A stretch of 64,000 nucleotides of DNA from Nephromyces sp. MM_2019 (Eukaryota; Apicomplexa; Aconoidasida; Nephromycida), in NCBI GenBank assembly GCA_015657535.1, contig JADHZB010002148.1, forward strand, positions 62,001 to 126,000. The letters are read 5' to 3'. The notes below the pieces were generated by a model. The model did no database searches and had not been told where the DNA came from. It saw nothing but the letters and a program-made list of their open reading frames with translations. A program made the translations under genes and the position numbers. Shown in pieces: positions 31,563 through 43,833 of the stretch (positions are counted from its first letter, which is position 1; every line of letters begins with the position of its first letter).

Positions 31563-32850
31563 ACTCGAGAAAGAATTTGATTATATTTTAACTAGTTTTG
31601 TGTTATAATTTTATTAATCAAAAAAGTTATAATTCATCCACTAAATAATCAATCATTCCTTTTATATCGTCAATTTTCAAAGCAAGATACACTAAGATAT
31701 GTTGACTGCTTTATAATGTTTATAATTAAATAATTTCAGCAATTTGCTCAAATGAATACCTGGTGTGTCTGCATAGTATGACATCGGTTATAATCAAAAC
31801 ATGTATATTTCCAGATGCAACTAATAAGATTACACGTATTCATATTAATAATTTATGCGTGAGTATGTAACATATTAACAATTTAACAACAAATATTTTA
31901 TGTAACAACTGAATTCAATTAACATAACACTCGCTTCTTTACAATATAAACTAAAGCTTGTCAATTTGAAATTATGGAAGCTTGTTTAATAAAACTATAT
32001 ATCCCAGCTCAACTCAATACAGAAAAGGCTCGATTATAATAATATAAATTCATAAAGATAGATTTCAATACGATCTGCCTGTTGTAAAATTTATCTGTAG
32101 TTATGTCTAAGCATCGAAGTAAAATTTTTTGACTTTTTGTTTAATATAATGTATCTATTTTGATTAGAAATCAACGTCATTTTCCTTTCGGTTTCAATTA
32201 AATTTATTTAAACTGTAATTTAAACGAGCACAACTTCATCCAAATTTGTTAAATAATATATTCAGTATGACGAAAAATTCATACATTGAAACAAATATAT
32301 ATTGGATATAAATTTGTTTATTTTTTCAATCTTGAGATTATGAAATTATTTTAATTAGAATGTCTCCTCAATTCAAGTTGTTATCTTATAATACAGTTTT
32401 GAACAACGCAGTGCAATAAGGGAAGCAACAACCTTGTAGCAAATAGGCAGCTAATGTTTAACAAGAGGGTAGAATATATTTTTATTATCAAATTGGATAG
32501 GAAGTGATTAGTTAGTGTGTAGTAGATAGGCCAAGAAAAATGTGATGCGTGGTGTGAAGAATAAAGAAATGTAAGATTTGAATCAAATGGAAACAACGAG
32601 TGTATAATTACTACACTAGGTTAACTACTACTTATACCCTCCACTAATGCATACCACCATGAGCGCTCAAATATGGAATTGTATTCAGTCTTTATATAAT
32701 GGACATATGTTAAAGGCAGTGAACTACATTACACCAAATTTTCCTTAAAATTAAGACTCTTTTTACACCTCTCACACATCAAATTTAATTATGCATTTGC
32801 GTCAAACACATGCGCAAGCACCTACAAGCGTACACCCACAACTTGATAGA

Positions 32851-32931
32851 CATGCACACATACATATACAAACACCCAAACAAACACAGGCATAAAAACA
32901 CACACACACATATACATATATGCACATACAC
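32851..32931. repeat. CA-rich low-complexity stretch
   Basis: Runs of ACACAC and ACATAC with interspersed AT on the plus strand, about 0.7 kb upstream of NTF2. It looks like a degenerate simple repeat. Confidence 0.7.
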
Positions 32932-33507
32932 GCAATATTTTAACATATAATTATATAAAAAATACCCATACAAATACATAATCACTCACTCACACATAAT
33001 ACATAATAAACGTATGCAAAGTAGCATTTATTTTCTTTTTATTTGTTTTGGCGTTATTTACCAATTTAATTATTTTTCTATCCAAAAACATTTCCCAAAA
33101 TAGCCTTTGGTTGAATTAATTTTTGAAGTTCAAGAAAGAGGTGAAGTTATACCACAATTAACGAATATCAAACTTTTAAATACCACGCTTTATTCTCTAA
33201 TTTGATTCCCTTCTCTAAAAGTACACACACATATGACACATACTTTTATACTTGATTTCTTATAATCAAACACACTTGAATTACTTATCTTGTATTCATT
33301 TATGATATCTTCAATTACATAAGCCGCTTGAAAACTCATCTTTTAACACTTATTAATAATAATTATTTAGAAAGAATGTGATAGGGCATATTTATAATAA
33401 TCTCATTGAAATTAAATTATACAACATTGAGTACTACATCCACATAGAGACGCTTGTGCTTCTATATTACTCACAAGTCACGTTCTACACCAACTCAAAT
33501 ACACATG

Positions 33508-33535
<28 letters not shown>
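33508..33535. repeat. (TA)n microsatellite, about 14 units
   Basis: An uninterrupted AT dinucleotide run about 80 bases upstream of the NTF2 start codon. Length variation there could affect its promoter or leader; this is inference only. Confidence 0.9.
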
Positions 33536-33538
<3 letters not shown>

Positions 33539-33614
33539 TATATTTATACACACGTATAACTTTATAGATACAGGTATTAACTAATTTATTATCATATTTC
33601 CTAATAGATTTAAG

Positions 33615-34665
33615 ATGGCACAGTTGAATCCTGAATATCAAAGCATTGCCATGCAATTCGCACAACAATACTACAATATATTTCAAAATGACAGGTACGG
33701 GTAATTTAGGTAGAAATTCCTGAGGTCACACAACTATAAATAAAATACCAAATAATTTCAAGTAGTGTGCTCTTTAAGTTTTGGATATTCTTGGCAATAT
33801 CTTGCAATTTATTTCGATATTTACACACACTTCTTAAAGAGCTATCCAGATAAATAGAATTATTTATTCATCACTCTCGTAATGAACTAAATATTTTAGC
33901 GTTTGCTATCTTGTTTTTAATAGGCCCAACTTAGTTAGTTTTTATGGACCTGAATCTATGTTGACCTTCGAGAACAAACAGTTTAAAGGCCCACAGAACA
34001 TTTTGGATAAATTCAGTAGCATAAATGGTAAAGTTGCCTACAGACTTGATTCGTGCGTGAGTCAGCCAGCACCAAACAATGGAATACTTGTTATGTGCCT
34101 CGGTAAGAAATTAACAAATCTAAGACATATCTAACAAATGTTATAACTAATTAAATTAATTTTTTATCCTATCAATTTGATGTATAAAGGAGTGTGGAAC
34201 TGTCACTATTATTTCCTCACACTGTGCTAGCATACAGTATATATATATAAAAGGCGAAAACATATACCCAACTTCTAATGCTTAATTTTCAATTTCTAAA
34301 TAGGTCAACTAAGAATTGATGATGACAACCCACTGAAATTTGGAGAGACATTTTTATTGGTTCCATCTCCAACTGGTAGTTATATAGGTAAGATGGTTGT
34401 GCCAGCTTTTGACCTATAATTTTGCACACTCACATTCATAGTTTTTGATTTTTTAGATTTGTACTTTTGATCGTTATTACTTATCTAAACTTTAGTCCAT
34501 ATCTCTTTATATCTATGGCTCCATATTTCACTAACCATGACCCAAAATATCCTCCCTTAAGCACTCTTACTTAATATGCCCATATACAGAGTCACATTTG
34601 AATACATACATATTATATTTACAGTTTTCAATCACATTTTCCAATTTATCTATGATATGATCTAA
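33615..34665 (+). CDS. NTF2: Nuclear transport factor 2
   Basis: Four exons (33615-33694, 33924-34102, 34304-34387, 34625-34665) give 127 residues, the same length as human NTF2. It imports RanGDP into the nucleus. Sequence: MAQLNPEYQSIAMQFAQQYY, then NDRPNLVSFYGPESMLTFE, QFKGPQNILDKFSS, the sheet segment APNNGILVMCLGQLRIDDD, and a last exon VFNHIFQFIYDM that matches the closing strand of the fold (human NDMFRLALHNFG). All phases close, and the final 41-base exon is supported by this C-terminal match. Acidic residues DDD and the FE/FKG hydrophobic-pocket residues are kept, as in functional NTF2. Confidence 0.96.
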
Positions 34666-36114
34666 TTTAAAGGAACGATGTTTACCATTATACTCTTATT
34701 ATGGCTATTTTTGTTTATACATATTAATTGATTTCACACAATTTTGAGAATATAAAGAATTTTGGTATTATCACAAAATACATGTCATTTTTTATAATTA
34801 CTTCTCATAAATTTTAATAAGTGTTGTTTATTATATAAGTTGTTAAATCTCTGAAAGATATAACCAACCCAGAAATCACCTTTTATGCTTGATATGGTTT
34901 TCACATATAAAACTTAAGAAATAATGCATAAAAGGCTATAGCTATATATTGATTGAACTTCTTCGAAACATCAAAACTTTCTTTTTTTCGAATTATGTTC
35001 TAATCTCCGGAATTAAAACTTATGCATATATTCAACAGGGGAGATCAGAATATTTATAGACCTTTTTATTGACATTCAACATCCATGACTAATATTTGAG
35101 CTCGCACAACAACTCTAGATATTTATACACAATTTCAATGCACACTATAGATTTAATTTTTATGATTTTTATTTGCAATATTAATAAAGCTTTCAAATTC
35201 AAGTTGAATTCTATTATACTAAGTTATAAAATAATAGGTGTATAGCTCAACAACATACTAATAAATTTACAATGTACTTACAAATTTATAGTTTAAATGT
35301 AAATCGACAATAAGTATTTAAAATAATAAGGCGTGGATAAGATTATAGGTGTAAGAAATAATATTTTAATCATTGTTTGTTATAAAGTATTTTGATTTCA
35401 AATAAAAGAAATGTTTGTGTACAAATGTCACATAATGCATTTTGAACACCTTTAAAATAATATTTATTACTCTGAAAGCAAATTATTTAAGTTAAATATA
35501 AATTGACTTTAAATCCACTTTTAAAAGACTATTTAGGTATTTATTTGCCTACAAGTTAACTTTCTTATTTTATAATGCTGGAAAGTTTTAATATGTTCCC
35601 CCAATTAAATTTCAGCAGCACAAACTACGTATAAAAAATTTAATTTGTAAGGAACTAAGTGTGTAGGTAATTTTAGTGATAAGCAGATTAGTTGGGTGAT
35701 TACACAAGCTAGAATTCATTAATAAAATAAAATATATTACAATGCTATAATTTTTATAAATAAATAATGTTTTCTCTCTAGTATAAGTAAATTTTAATAG
35801 TTTTTGCTTTTTTCATGGTTTCTGGAAAGTTGATGGAATTGGAATAAAAAATTTTACATACTAATAATTTGAATAAAGTTTATTTAAAGCTTCAGTGTTT
35901 ATCAAAGAGCATAAACTTAGAGTAAACAACCTTGCGCAGACCAGTATTTCAATACAATATTACAAGTTTAAAAATTATTAAAGATTTTATAAAATTCCTC
36001 AAAATTTTATATACATAAGCTACACTTAACATATTTGAGTGTGTAAGGATATGCACGTGTAAATTTACAAATCAAATTAATATACAAAAACATTTAGCAA
36101 GTAACTTGTGTAGT
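34666..36114. other. Intergenic, 1.45 kb
   Basis: NTF2 3' flank and 5' flank of the Asn/Thr-rich gene. It is very AT-rich and I see nothing that looks coding or structured. Confidence 0.55.
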
Positions 36115-36891
36115 ATGGATCCTTCTTCGATAACATTTCAAACAAGACCTGTAATAGAATTTAATAAGGAGTCCAAAACCGGAGAAAATAGTTTAGAAAA
36201 CAATGAAGAAAGTAAAGTAACTCAATCATCGAATACAAATCACTCGAGTCCTAAAATATTTACAAATACAAACACCCATACATATTCATATACACACACA
36301 CAAACGTATCCGAAAGAGAATACCCACACAAATCACAACCTACCTACATATAGTTATTACACAAATCAACTAGGAAGCTATACAAATATGGGTCCAAACT
36401 ACAATAAGACTAGTACTACTACACCATACACTAATCAAAGACCTTATAACATCTATCAAAACAATAATCCAGTAAATGCCACTTTTGCAAACAATTCATA
36501 CAACACAAATCCACAAGATATAAGGAAGGTTACACTAAGAAAAACTCCTCAAACTTATACAAATGAAATTCAACAACAACAACAACAAACATTTACACCA
36601 CAAGAAATACAAAATGATAATGAAGACTCATCCAAACCATTGCTAAGCCCCTATTTCTTAGATCCTAACACTGGGCAAATTTATATGGTGTATTTTCCAA
36701 ATGAAAAATGCCAAGAAACGTCATCAATGTGCTTGAATCAAGATACTAAATGTATTTCTTATCACTTATTCGAATCGTGCGTATGGGCATGCTCTTTAGT
36801 CATTTATGAAGCATGTAATGCAATTAGTAACCTAGCTAGCTGCATTAACCATGAATTCTTCGAAGAAGAGTGGACACCTAAGAAGAGATAA
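36115..36891 (+). CDS. Asn/Thr/Gln-rich protein of unknown function with Cys-rich C-terminus
   Basis: A single exon of 258 residues from MDPSSITFQ. Residues about 1-165 are low complexity, rich in Asn, Thr, Tyr and Ser, with a run of six Gln. The last 85 residues look like a folded domain: LLSPYFLDPNTGQIYMVYF, then several cysteines (EKCQE, SSMCLNQDTKC, ESCVWACSL, YEACNAI, ASCIN) and a hydrophobic helix, ending EEWTPKKR. There is no signal peptide and no family that I recognise. The uninterrupted frame, a codon pattern unlike the flanks and the ordered C-terminus support a real gene. The low-complexity N-terminus is of the kind common in apicomplexan proteins. Confidence 0.75.
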   Translation: MDPSSITFQTRPVIEFNKESKTGENSLENNEESKVTQSSNTNHSSPKIFTNTNTHTYSYTHTQTYPKENTHTNHNLPTYSYYTNQLGSYTNMGPNYNKTSTTTPYTNQRPYNIYQNNNPVNATFANNSYNTNPQDIRKVTLRKTPQTYTNEIQQQQQQTFTPQEIQNDNEDSSKPLLSPYFLDPNTGQIYMVYFPNEKCQETSSMCLNQDTKCISYHLFESCVWACSLVIYEACNAISNLASCINHEFFEEEWTPKKR

Positions 36892-38446
36892 AGATTTGCA
36901 TGCCTTGTGTTTACATTGCATATGTGTGTAAACAATGGTTTAAAAATTTACGAATATTTGATTTAAAATAGAAATATATTAAATTTGAGATATATATTAA
37001 GCATACTTTGTGGAAAAAGTATGATCTTTGTAAAATACTCAAATATGCAAGAGTTTAGCTGTGAGATTTTAATCTTTTAATCCATGCACATTAAAGCTTT
37101 TAGAAAGTTATATAACTTTGGTAATAGATTACTATATGAGACAATCAATTTTTTGAAAATAAGAAATTTTAATAATACACACTAAGACTAAGTATCTCAG
37201 TTAGATGATTGAGTTTCTACAATTGACTTTGTGACGTGTTTGTTACAACTTTTTTTTTGTAATTCAGACTAATTAGGAAAGACTAACTTGTGACACTATA
37301 TCGAATAATAATTCAAAGTAAAATTCGAAAAACCAAAACTTTAAAAAGTTTCAAAATTCCAACAAAGATTCAAGCTATATACATATCAAAACTATGTCAT
37401 CAATAATTATGAATCAAATCACTATTTAATTTCTCTGCTTTTCCTTTAAAAAATTTTCCCTACAATTTCTCTATTGGGAGTGATCAAATAGAGTGAAGTT
37501 TGTTTTAAGAAATTTCTAAATTTTAGCCATTTCTAGGGACTAGTTGAAAAGTTCTAAAATGCTACACATGTAGTTGGAATTCAAAAATGTATTATTTGTA
37601 CTTTAAATTGAGTGAGTGGGAAATTTATTTTTGCACTTTTCACATGACTTGCTGTGAATTTCATGATAAATTTTTAAAGCACCATTGCATATATTTTATG
37701 CCAGTGGTTGTTTAAGTAAAATTGAGCATGCTTGATTAATTAAATTGTGTCTGTAAGTTAATGAATATCGATTTGAGTAAATTATTGAGCTTATGAATGT
37801 TTATAAAACTATTATTTGGTACACACAAAACAATAAACTTGCATTTATTTATATTCTAAAAGGTTTATTTATAGATAAATTGGTGTAATGGCTTTATCTT
37901 AAATGTATTTTTTTAAGTTTATCAATTTAATAAAAGAGACAAAACCGTGAGAGTAATATTATGAAAATTTGTTAAGTACCAGAATTTTTTTCACGAAATT
38001 GAATACTTGTATGATTATGTAACATAAAACTATAAAAACAGTTTATTTAAGTTTTATTTCAAATGTCTAATATCATCAAATTTTTTGTTTTCAATAGCAA
38101 CCTTTGGTTGAAGTAATGAAACTAATTTTAAAAGGCTCAGATTTGCATTTCAAAGCTTATCCTAGAGTTTAAAGGGCGAGTAAGAGAGGTTGATATTTAA
38201 ATGTTTTTATTATTTCTGCTTCAATTTTTCCTTCATACTAATTTAAATGGGTCAAATTTTTAAGCTTCAATCATAACCGGACATGAACTATGTAAGTTCG
38301 CTAAAAAAATTGAGCTACAATGGTCTTTCAATTTATTACAAACTCTAGTCCTAACAATCTTCCTTTTTCCAAATATTTTTTATATTACCTCTGAATCATC
38401 CTAATCACATATCACTCGATCCACGATTCGCTCTCTCCTACTTTGT
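36892..38446. other. Intergenic, 1.55 kb
   Basis: AT-rich flank between two plus-strand genes. Nothing is recognised on either strand. Confidence 0.55.
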
Positions 38447-40162
38447 ATGAACGAGGAACTAAAGTTGCTAACTTTGGGTGAAGGAGATTTCTCCTTCTCT
38501 CTTTCCTTTTGTAAAATGTTAAGGAGGGACCCAGCCAATGCAACTTCTATATTCAATCACTTCCTGAAAGAAAACAAAGACGATTTATATATACCCAAAA
38601 TAAATTTAACTGCAACTTCGTATGACTCTATTAATGAATTGCCGGATAAATACCCCTACTGTAACCAAATTTTGGACCAATTGAACTCATTCCACAACGT
38701 ATGTAAAAAAAGAAGAAAACACAATCCCCTCAAGCATTTCTATTACTAGCTGTTTTTGTCCAATTTTTTTAGGTCAAGGTGCTGCATAGAGTAAATGCAT
38801 GGGAACTAGACAACTTCTTTCCGAAACAAAGCTTTGATGCTATCCTTTGGAATCACCCACACCTAGGGGTTGAGAGTTTCAAATTACATAAATATTTGTT
38901 ATCACACTTCTTACACAACTCTCAGAAAGTTATGAAACCAGGTATAGATATCAGCTACCCTAATCACAAGTTTTTGAATATCTTTACTAAAATAAAGTCT
39001 TTGATACACATAGCTAGGACATTGATTTTTATTTTTTGCTTAATTATTGAATATTAGCTGGATGTATAATTATAAGCTTGATTGAAGGCCAAGCCGAAAG
39101 ATGGCAACTGATTGAACAGGCACGGAAACATGACTTGGAGCTATTTATTAAAAAGCTATTTGAAGTAAAAGAATGGCCTGGTTACACTACCCGAAGAAAT
39201 CGAAATGGCAAATCTTTTACTAATGCACATACTCAAAAAATAACGGGTAGTGATATGAAGAGTTATCTATATTTGTTTATTCGCTCTGCAGATAAAAACT
39301 ATATTCCACTCGGATTTAAGGGCCTTACAAAGTCAATTCTTTCACAAGATTTGGATGGTGAGAAAGTCCCAATAACTCTTGATCCAACCAGAATTATTGG
39401 CCCGTTGACTAACATATCATTTGAAGAAAAAGATGAACAATTATACCCTCAAAAGAACACCAGAGCCTACCATAATTTCACTAACAAAGAAAGCATCAAT
39501 AAAGAAAAAACTCATATTGAGCTAAAGTGTGAAATTTGCTCAAAAAAGTTCCATTCTAATCAAGGGCTAGATACTCATGTCCGCCAAGTTCATATCTATA
39601 AAAAATATGGCTCAAATTGGATTCCTGATCGACCAAAAATCGTGGAGTGCCCAGGATGCTCCAAAAGGTTTCCTGATAAGGAGGCCATGTAAGTATATCT
39701 ATGCACTTATGACTTTGATAAAGCAAATATTTTACATGCATTGGGTGTTCATTAATTATTAAACATAATTCAAATATTTGTTTTAACTCTTTTAATAGGT
39801 GGCAGCACTCAATTTCTATCCACAAGCAAGTACCTGAAATCACATCAAATGACTTAAGCAATAATACACCTTCAAAGCCCGAAAATGGAGCCCTGTTGAA
39901 CAAAAATTTTCATACGGATTACAACTATGAGAGTGAAATTGCTCCCTTAATTGACCATTACAGTTATTATCCATGCCCGGTATGTGGATTGGCAGTTCCT
40001 GAAAAATGGGGGATAACTCAACATTTAGAAACATTGAAACCTATTCTAAATCTTAAATTAAGATGTGAAATATGCAATAAAGAGTTCATAGAAACACGTG
40101 CTTTGATACAGCACTGGAAATTTTGCTTTGAAAAATCTCAAAAACAAGAACTAATTGCTTAA
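38447..40162 (+). CDS. BMT5-like (DUF2431) rRNA methyltransferase domain fused to C2H2-type zinc fingers
   Basis: Four exons: 38447-38698, 38773-38941, 39058-39688 and 39799-40162, all in phase. The N-terminal half is a Rossmann methyltransferase of the yeast BMT5 type: LLTLGEGDFSFSLSF (the SAM-binding loop form typical of this family), LTATSYDS, FDAILWNHPHLG (family FNFPH-G motif, here WNHPHLG) and MKPAGCIIISLIEGQAERW. BMT5 in yeast makes m3U in 25S rRNA. From about residue 290 there are four C2H2-like units: CEICSKKF...HVRQVH, CPGCSKRF...HSISIH (split by the last intron), CPVCGLAV...QH (final His missing) and CEICNKEF...HWKFC (C2HC). The fingers may direct the enzyme to RNA. Substrate unproven. 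It faces the SBP2-like gene tail to tail. Confidence 0.88.
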
Positions 40163-40718
40163 AAAAGGTCGATAAATTTCACACAAAACTAATTGAATCA
40201 TCAATTGGGTTTTATTATCAAAGAATTACAGTCAATCTTTTATCAGAATTAACTAGAATGCACTTTATTGTTAATCAAATAGATAACTAATAATAAGTAG
40301 GAAATATAAATAAGCAAATTTTATAATTCCATTTAAAATTCTTATTACATTTACATTCAAAATTAAATTAAATAAAAAATTTTACTTAGATCAATAACCT
40401 AATTATAATATTTGTAAAATAACTTAAATGATTAACAGTGGAATATATAAACATTGACAAAATAATATTTCTCAAAATTTGAGCTATTAATTATAAATCT
40501 ATAATAAACTTCTTAAAAATGAATGTATTAATTGATAAGATTTTTAAATTATGGTGACGACTGTTTGTATTAAAAATCAAGGCTACTCCTCATTTAGTGT
40601 TTGATAAGTTCTAAATAATAAATTTTACTCTAATCTCGTTTGTTTTACAGGTAACTTATAATGCCTTGCAAATTATATTTAAAAAATTATGAAGTTGTCT
40701 TTAAAACTGCTATCTACA
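40163..40718. other. Convergent 3' intergenic region, 0.56 kb
   Basis: Lies between two gene ends that face each other. It is AT-rich and I did not see a distinct terminator structure. Confidence 0.55.
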
Positions 40719-42237
40719 TTAAGCACTTATAAAAGAATCTTTATCGAATTTTCTTTCTTGTGCTAGTTTAAGTAGTTTTGGTACCATTTTTTCCGCTCCT
40801 TCATAGTTGATAACCCCGATGATGCTGTGCCTTGTTCCAAGTTTAACAGCCCTGTTATAAAGAAATAAATGTATTTAAAGGGGTTTTGAATTGCGAGGTT
40901 TTACTTTCGAAATCCAGAACGGCTTAATGCGAAAATCACTGGGACATCATTTGCCCTTGCCTCGCTCAAAACCTGCCTAATTAAGTCGTCGATCCCTCCT
41001 AAAGACGATGAAGTATATAGATTCAAAATTAATTTTTAGAAAATGTAAATACTTGAATGCCATATCAATTATCAAAAACTAATCTATTGATAAAGAGTAG
41101 TTCTGTCAGTGTTAGATTTTGTATAAAATTTACTAACCCTCTGTAATAGTTGGCACTAGGTTAGGTGCTATGAATAACAATTTTATCATTCCTAATTTTA
41201 AACTTTTTAAAACTTGTTTGAAACCACCTATGTATCTTTGATGTCTAATTAATTTTTCAGGTTGTTCACGAGCCAATCGGTACTACAATATGTATATTAG
41301 TAGATAAGTTCAAATTTTTATAAATTTTTAACAGATATTGCACCTAAATATAGAGTTGATATGAATATTCTATGATAATGTCTCACTTGGAATTTTGAAA
41401 GCGTACTTAGAAAATTTTTAACATAGGAATTTAATTCTTCATCAATGCTCTGAATAAAGTAAAATAAAAATGATATTTAGTAGAAAAAATGATTATATAA
41501 AATAAAGCTAACATTTTAGAAAACTGTTGAATGAAGAATAATTTGTTTATTTGAACCTGGTCTACGTAGCTTCTAATGAGAGTAGATCTATCGAGACTCT
41601 CCTTTGATGTATGAAATTTATAATACTCATTATAATCATAATCACTCAACAAATTTCCTGAAGCAGAGATATGTGTTACCATAGTGTTAAATTTCTTTTT
41701 TTTTCAATTATCAAAATTTGATTGTTATTTACTTGTGAATATTGATGAAGTGTCCTCGATTTTTTTATCAGATATATTGAAACTCATTAGGTTTGATATT
41801 ACTTCTTCTATGGATCCAATCGAAGCATTAACACTGTCATCAACTTGAGTTACTTGTGTGCTTTTTGAGTTAATATCCGAGTTGTTAGGTACTTCTTTTG
41901 TGCCAACAGGGTCAAAATTTACATCTTGGGTTTTCGACTCTCCTCTTACTGCATCCTGCAACTTAAAATAAGGCTGTAGTTTGTCGCACAGTTGATGCTC
42001 GTTTTCTAAAATTTTTTTGAGCTTAGATGGCTTATTCTTTTTTTTGGGGGGGGCTAAGCCCTCAGGAATGGGTAGGATTAATTGAGGTTCATTTTTTCTC
42101 AAAGTGATTATTGGCTCTTTATTATTCTTAGAAGTTTTAGTTTCATTCTGAGCCTGCTTTTTAGGCTTGGGTTTGATTATGTAATCTGAAAGAGATAATT
42201 TATCTCTGCGTTTCAAGTGGTCCGTGTATGAACCCAT
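40719..42237 (-). CDS. SBP2: SECIS-binding protein 2 (SBP2)-like, L7Ae RNA-binding domain
   Basis: About six exons, roughly 340 residues, from MGSYTDHLKRRDKL (ATG 42235-42237) to the stop at 40719-40721. The N-terminal 170 residues are Lys-rich and disordered. The C-terminal domain follows animal SBP2 in order: SYVDQSIDEELNSYVKNFL (human about EYCDQMLSKEVDACVTDLL), LSKFQ, RHQRYIGGFKQVLKSLKLG, IKLLFIAPNLVPTITEGGID, VPVIFALSRSGF and HSIIGVINYEGAEKMVPKLL (human SVVGIFSYDGA). The pre-L7Ae segment sets SBP2 apart from ribosomal L7Ae, NHP2 and 15.5K proteins. Family role: binds the SECIS element in selenoprotein mRNAs and recruits EFSec/tRNA-Sec so that UGA is read as selenocysteine. A C8-A8 homopolymer in the first exon keeps the frame. 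Exon ends are approximate. Confidence 0.83.
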
Positions 42238-43833
42238 TATAGGATTTAAATTTCATTAATTTGTCTCTGTATTATCTATCTCATTGAGATTCCGGTAGAG
42301 GTGCTGAATTAAATGAGTACTTGTAGAATCTGTAATTGAATCCAAATGCTGAAAGAGAAAATTAAAATGTTTAAATCAACTTGCTTATAATTCTGGGTAG
42401 TTTCATTATAACTCATGTTTATAGCTTTACTATGTCCATAGGTCTTGTGTTATAATTTATTATTGGATATGTATTATAGTCATAAAAATCTCAATTTAAT
42501 TAACCCATTGTTATTAGCTAGAGTCTATGTTTCAAACAATAAACCTAGAATAGGTGCCTAAATAGAACTTTAACATGTGTTTTCACTTTTTCTAAGAATA
42601 AGAAGTAGTGGGTTTTGGTATGGAGAAATCTTTTCATGGATCAAGATAATTCTAAATCTATTGTTAATAAAATTGCAAGAGTTTACTTCGTGAGAAAAGG
42701 TGGTTGAGTCCTCTTTTCTCAAAAATCAAGCTTTCGAGTATTGAAGTGCTCTTTTAGGCATTGGTAATTATCGTTTTTATAAATAGTAAGAGTTAGTACT
42801 TTGTTAAGTAGTGAATTGTGTAAACTTTCGAGAATTTATTTTGTTACTATTATCAATTTTTTACAGTGCGGCATATCTAAAAATTCCAGGGTAAAATTAA
42901 GTCTAATTGGGAGTAAATAATTATCTTGGTCTTAAATGTGCAGTGTAACTCACATCTATATAAATGATGAACACTTAGTAGAAAAATAGTTGTAAAATTA
43001 GTAAGAAACAAATGAAATGTATACACCAGTGCATTGCGACCACCTTGGAAGCAGATGTCTAAAAATATTTATTGAAATGAAGATTAAGCTCTAGTAGCAA
43101 TTGAATATAACTTGTGAAGTTTTGAAAAGTAATCCTTTTATTAAATTGGAGAGCATCTACTAGTTATATTTCCATGTTTAGCTAACATGAAGAAACTATA
43201 AAATGACTAGCATAACAGAAGCAAAGAAAGCCCTTCAAAGCCATGTTAATAAACCTACATTAACGTGGAAAATTTATTTGTAGCGTTTAGGTATAAGACC
43301 CATGATGGAAGATTATATATACAATTCTCACGCGAAATTTATATATTCAACTTGTTCGTAGCGTTTGCAAGCAAAATCTTTATAGCTAGCTCTTTATACT
43401 TGACGCTTAGTATGGAAATTTGCGCTATTTCAAAGAAAATAAAGATATTTTTCCAGTCCTCAAGCATTTCTATAGAAGCTTAACAGCGAAAAATAATAAG
43501 TAACACTCTAGAGAATAAGCTTCGTATCTTAACAAATTCAATGCCTCACTTAAATTACTAGAAATTTTTTTTTTCATTAGTAGTACAGTATAAATTAGAC
43601 TGTGACTTGAGTACTGGCCAATTTTCCCCTAGCTGTATTTTAAATCTTCAACAATAAGTATCTAAGTCTTAAGCTTTTATCCTAGATAACTAGGTGTTAA
43701 AGAGATTTACTTCCAATAAAGTATTCGTTCAGTCAAATTTTATAATACCTTTAACAGACGCAATACCCTATTAATCACTTTTCGATTTCTTGGTCTTTTT
43801 AAACAAACAATCTCTCTTGTGAATATATTCTCA
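42238..43833. other. Divergent intergenic region, 1.6 kb
   Basis: Shared upstream region of SBP2-like (leftward) and the ADP/ATP carrier (rightward). A slightly less AT-rich patch at 43203-43480 has short open frames, including a 26-codon one from an ATG at 43203, but no clear splice continuation or family match. It may be leader sequence or a small unrecognised gene. Confidence 0.5.

Larger units (their letters stand above)
31563..33614. other. Intergenic, 2.05 kb
   Basis: PKA-C 3' flank and NTF2 5' flank. It holds a CA-rich low-complexity stretch (32851-32931) and a TA microsatellite (33508-33535). Open frames here are repeat-derived. Confidence 0.55.

Noticed and set aside
32785..32985. 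Cys/Tyr/Met-rich minus-strand open frame
   Set aside because: It is the reverse reading of a CA/TA low-complexity stretch.
33378..33686. Open frames on both strands around the NTF2 start
   Set aside because: They read through a TA microsatellite and overlap the first NTF2 exon.
43203..43483. Short ATG-led frame (about 26 codons) and a 72-codon frame upstream of the ADP/ATP carrier
   Set aside because: No consistent splice path between them and no recognisable domain. Possibly a small gene, but unsupported.
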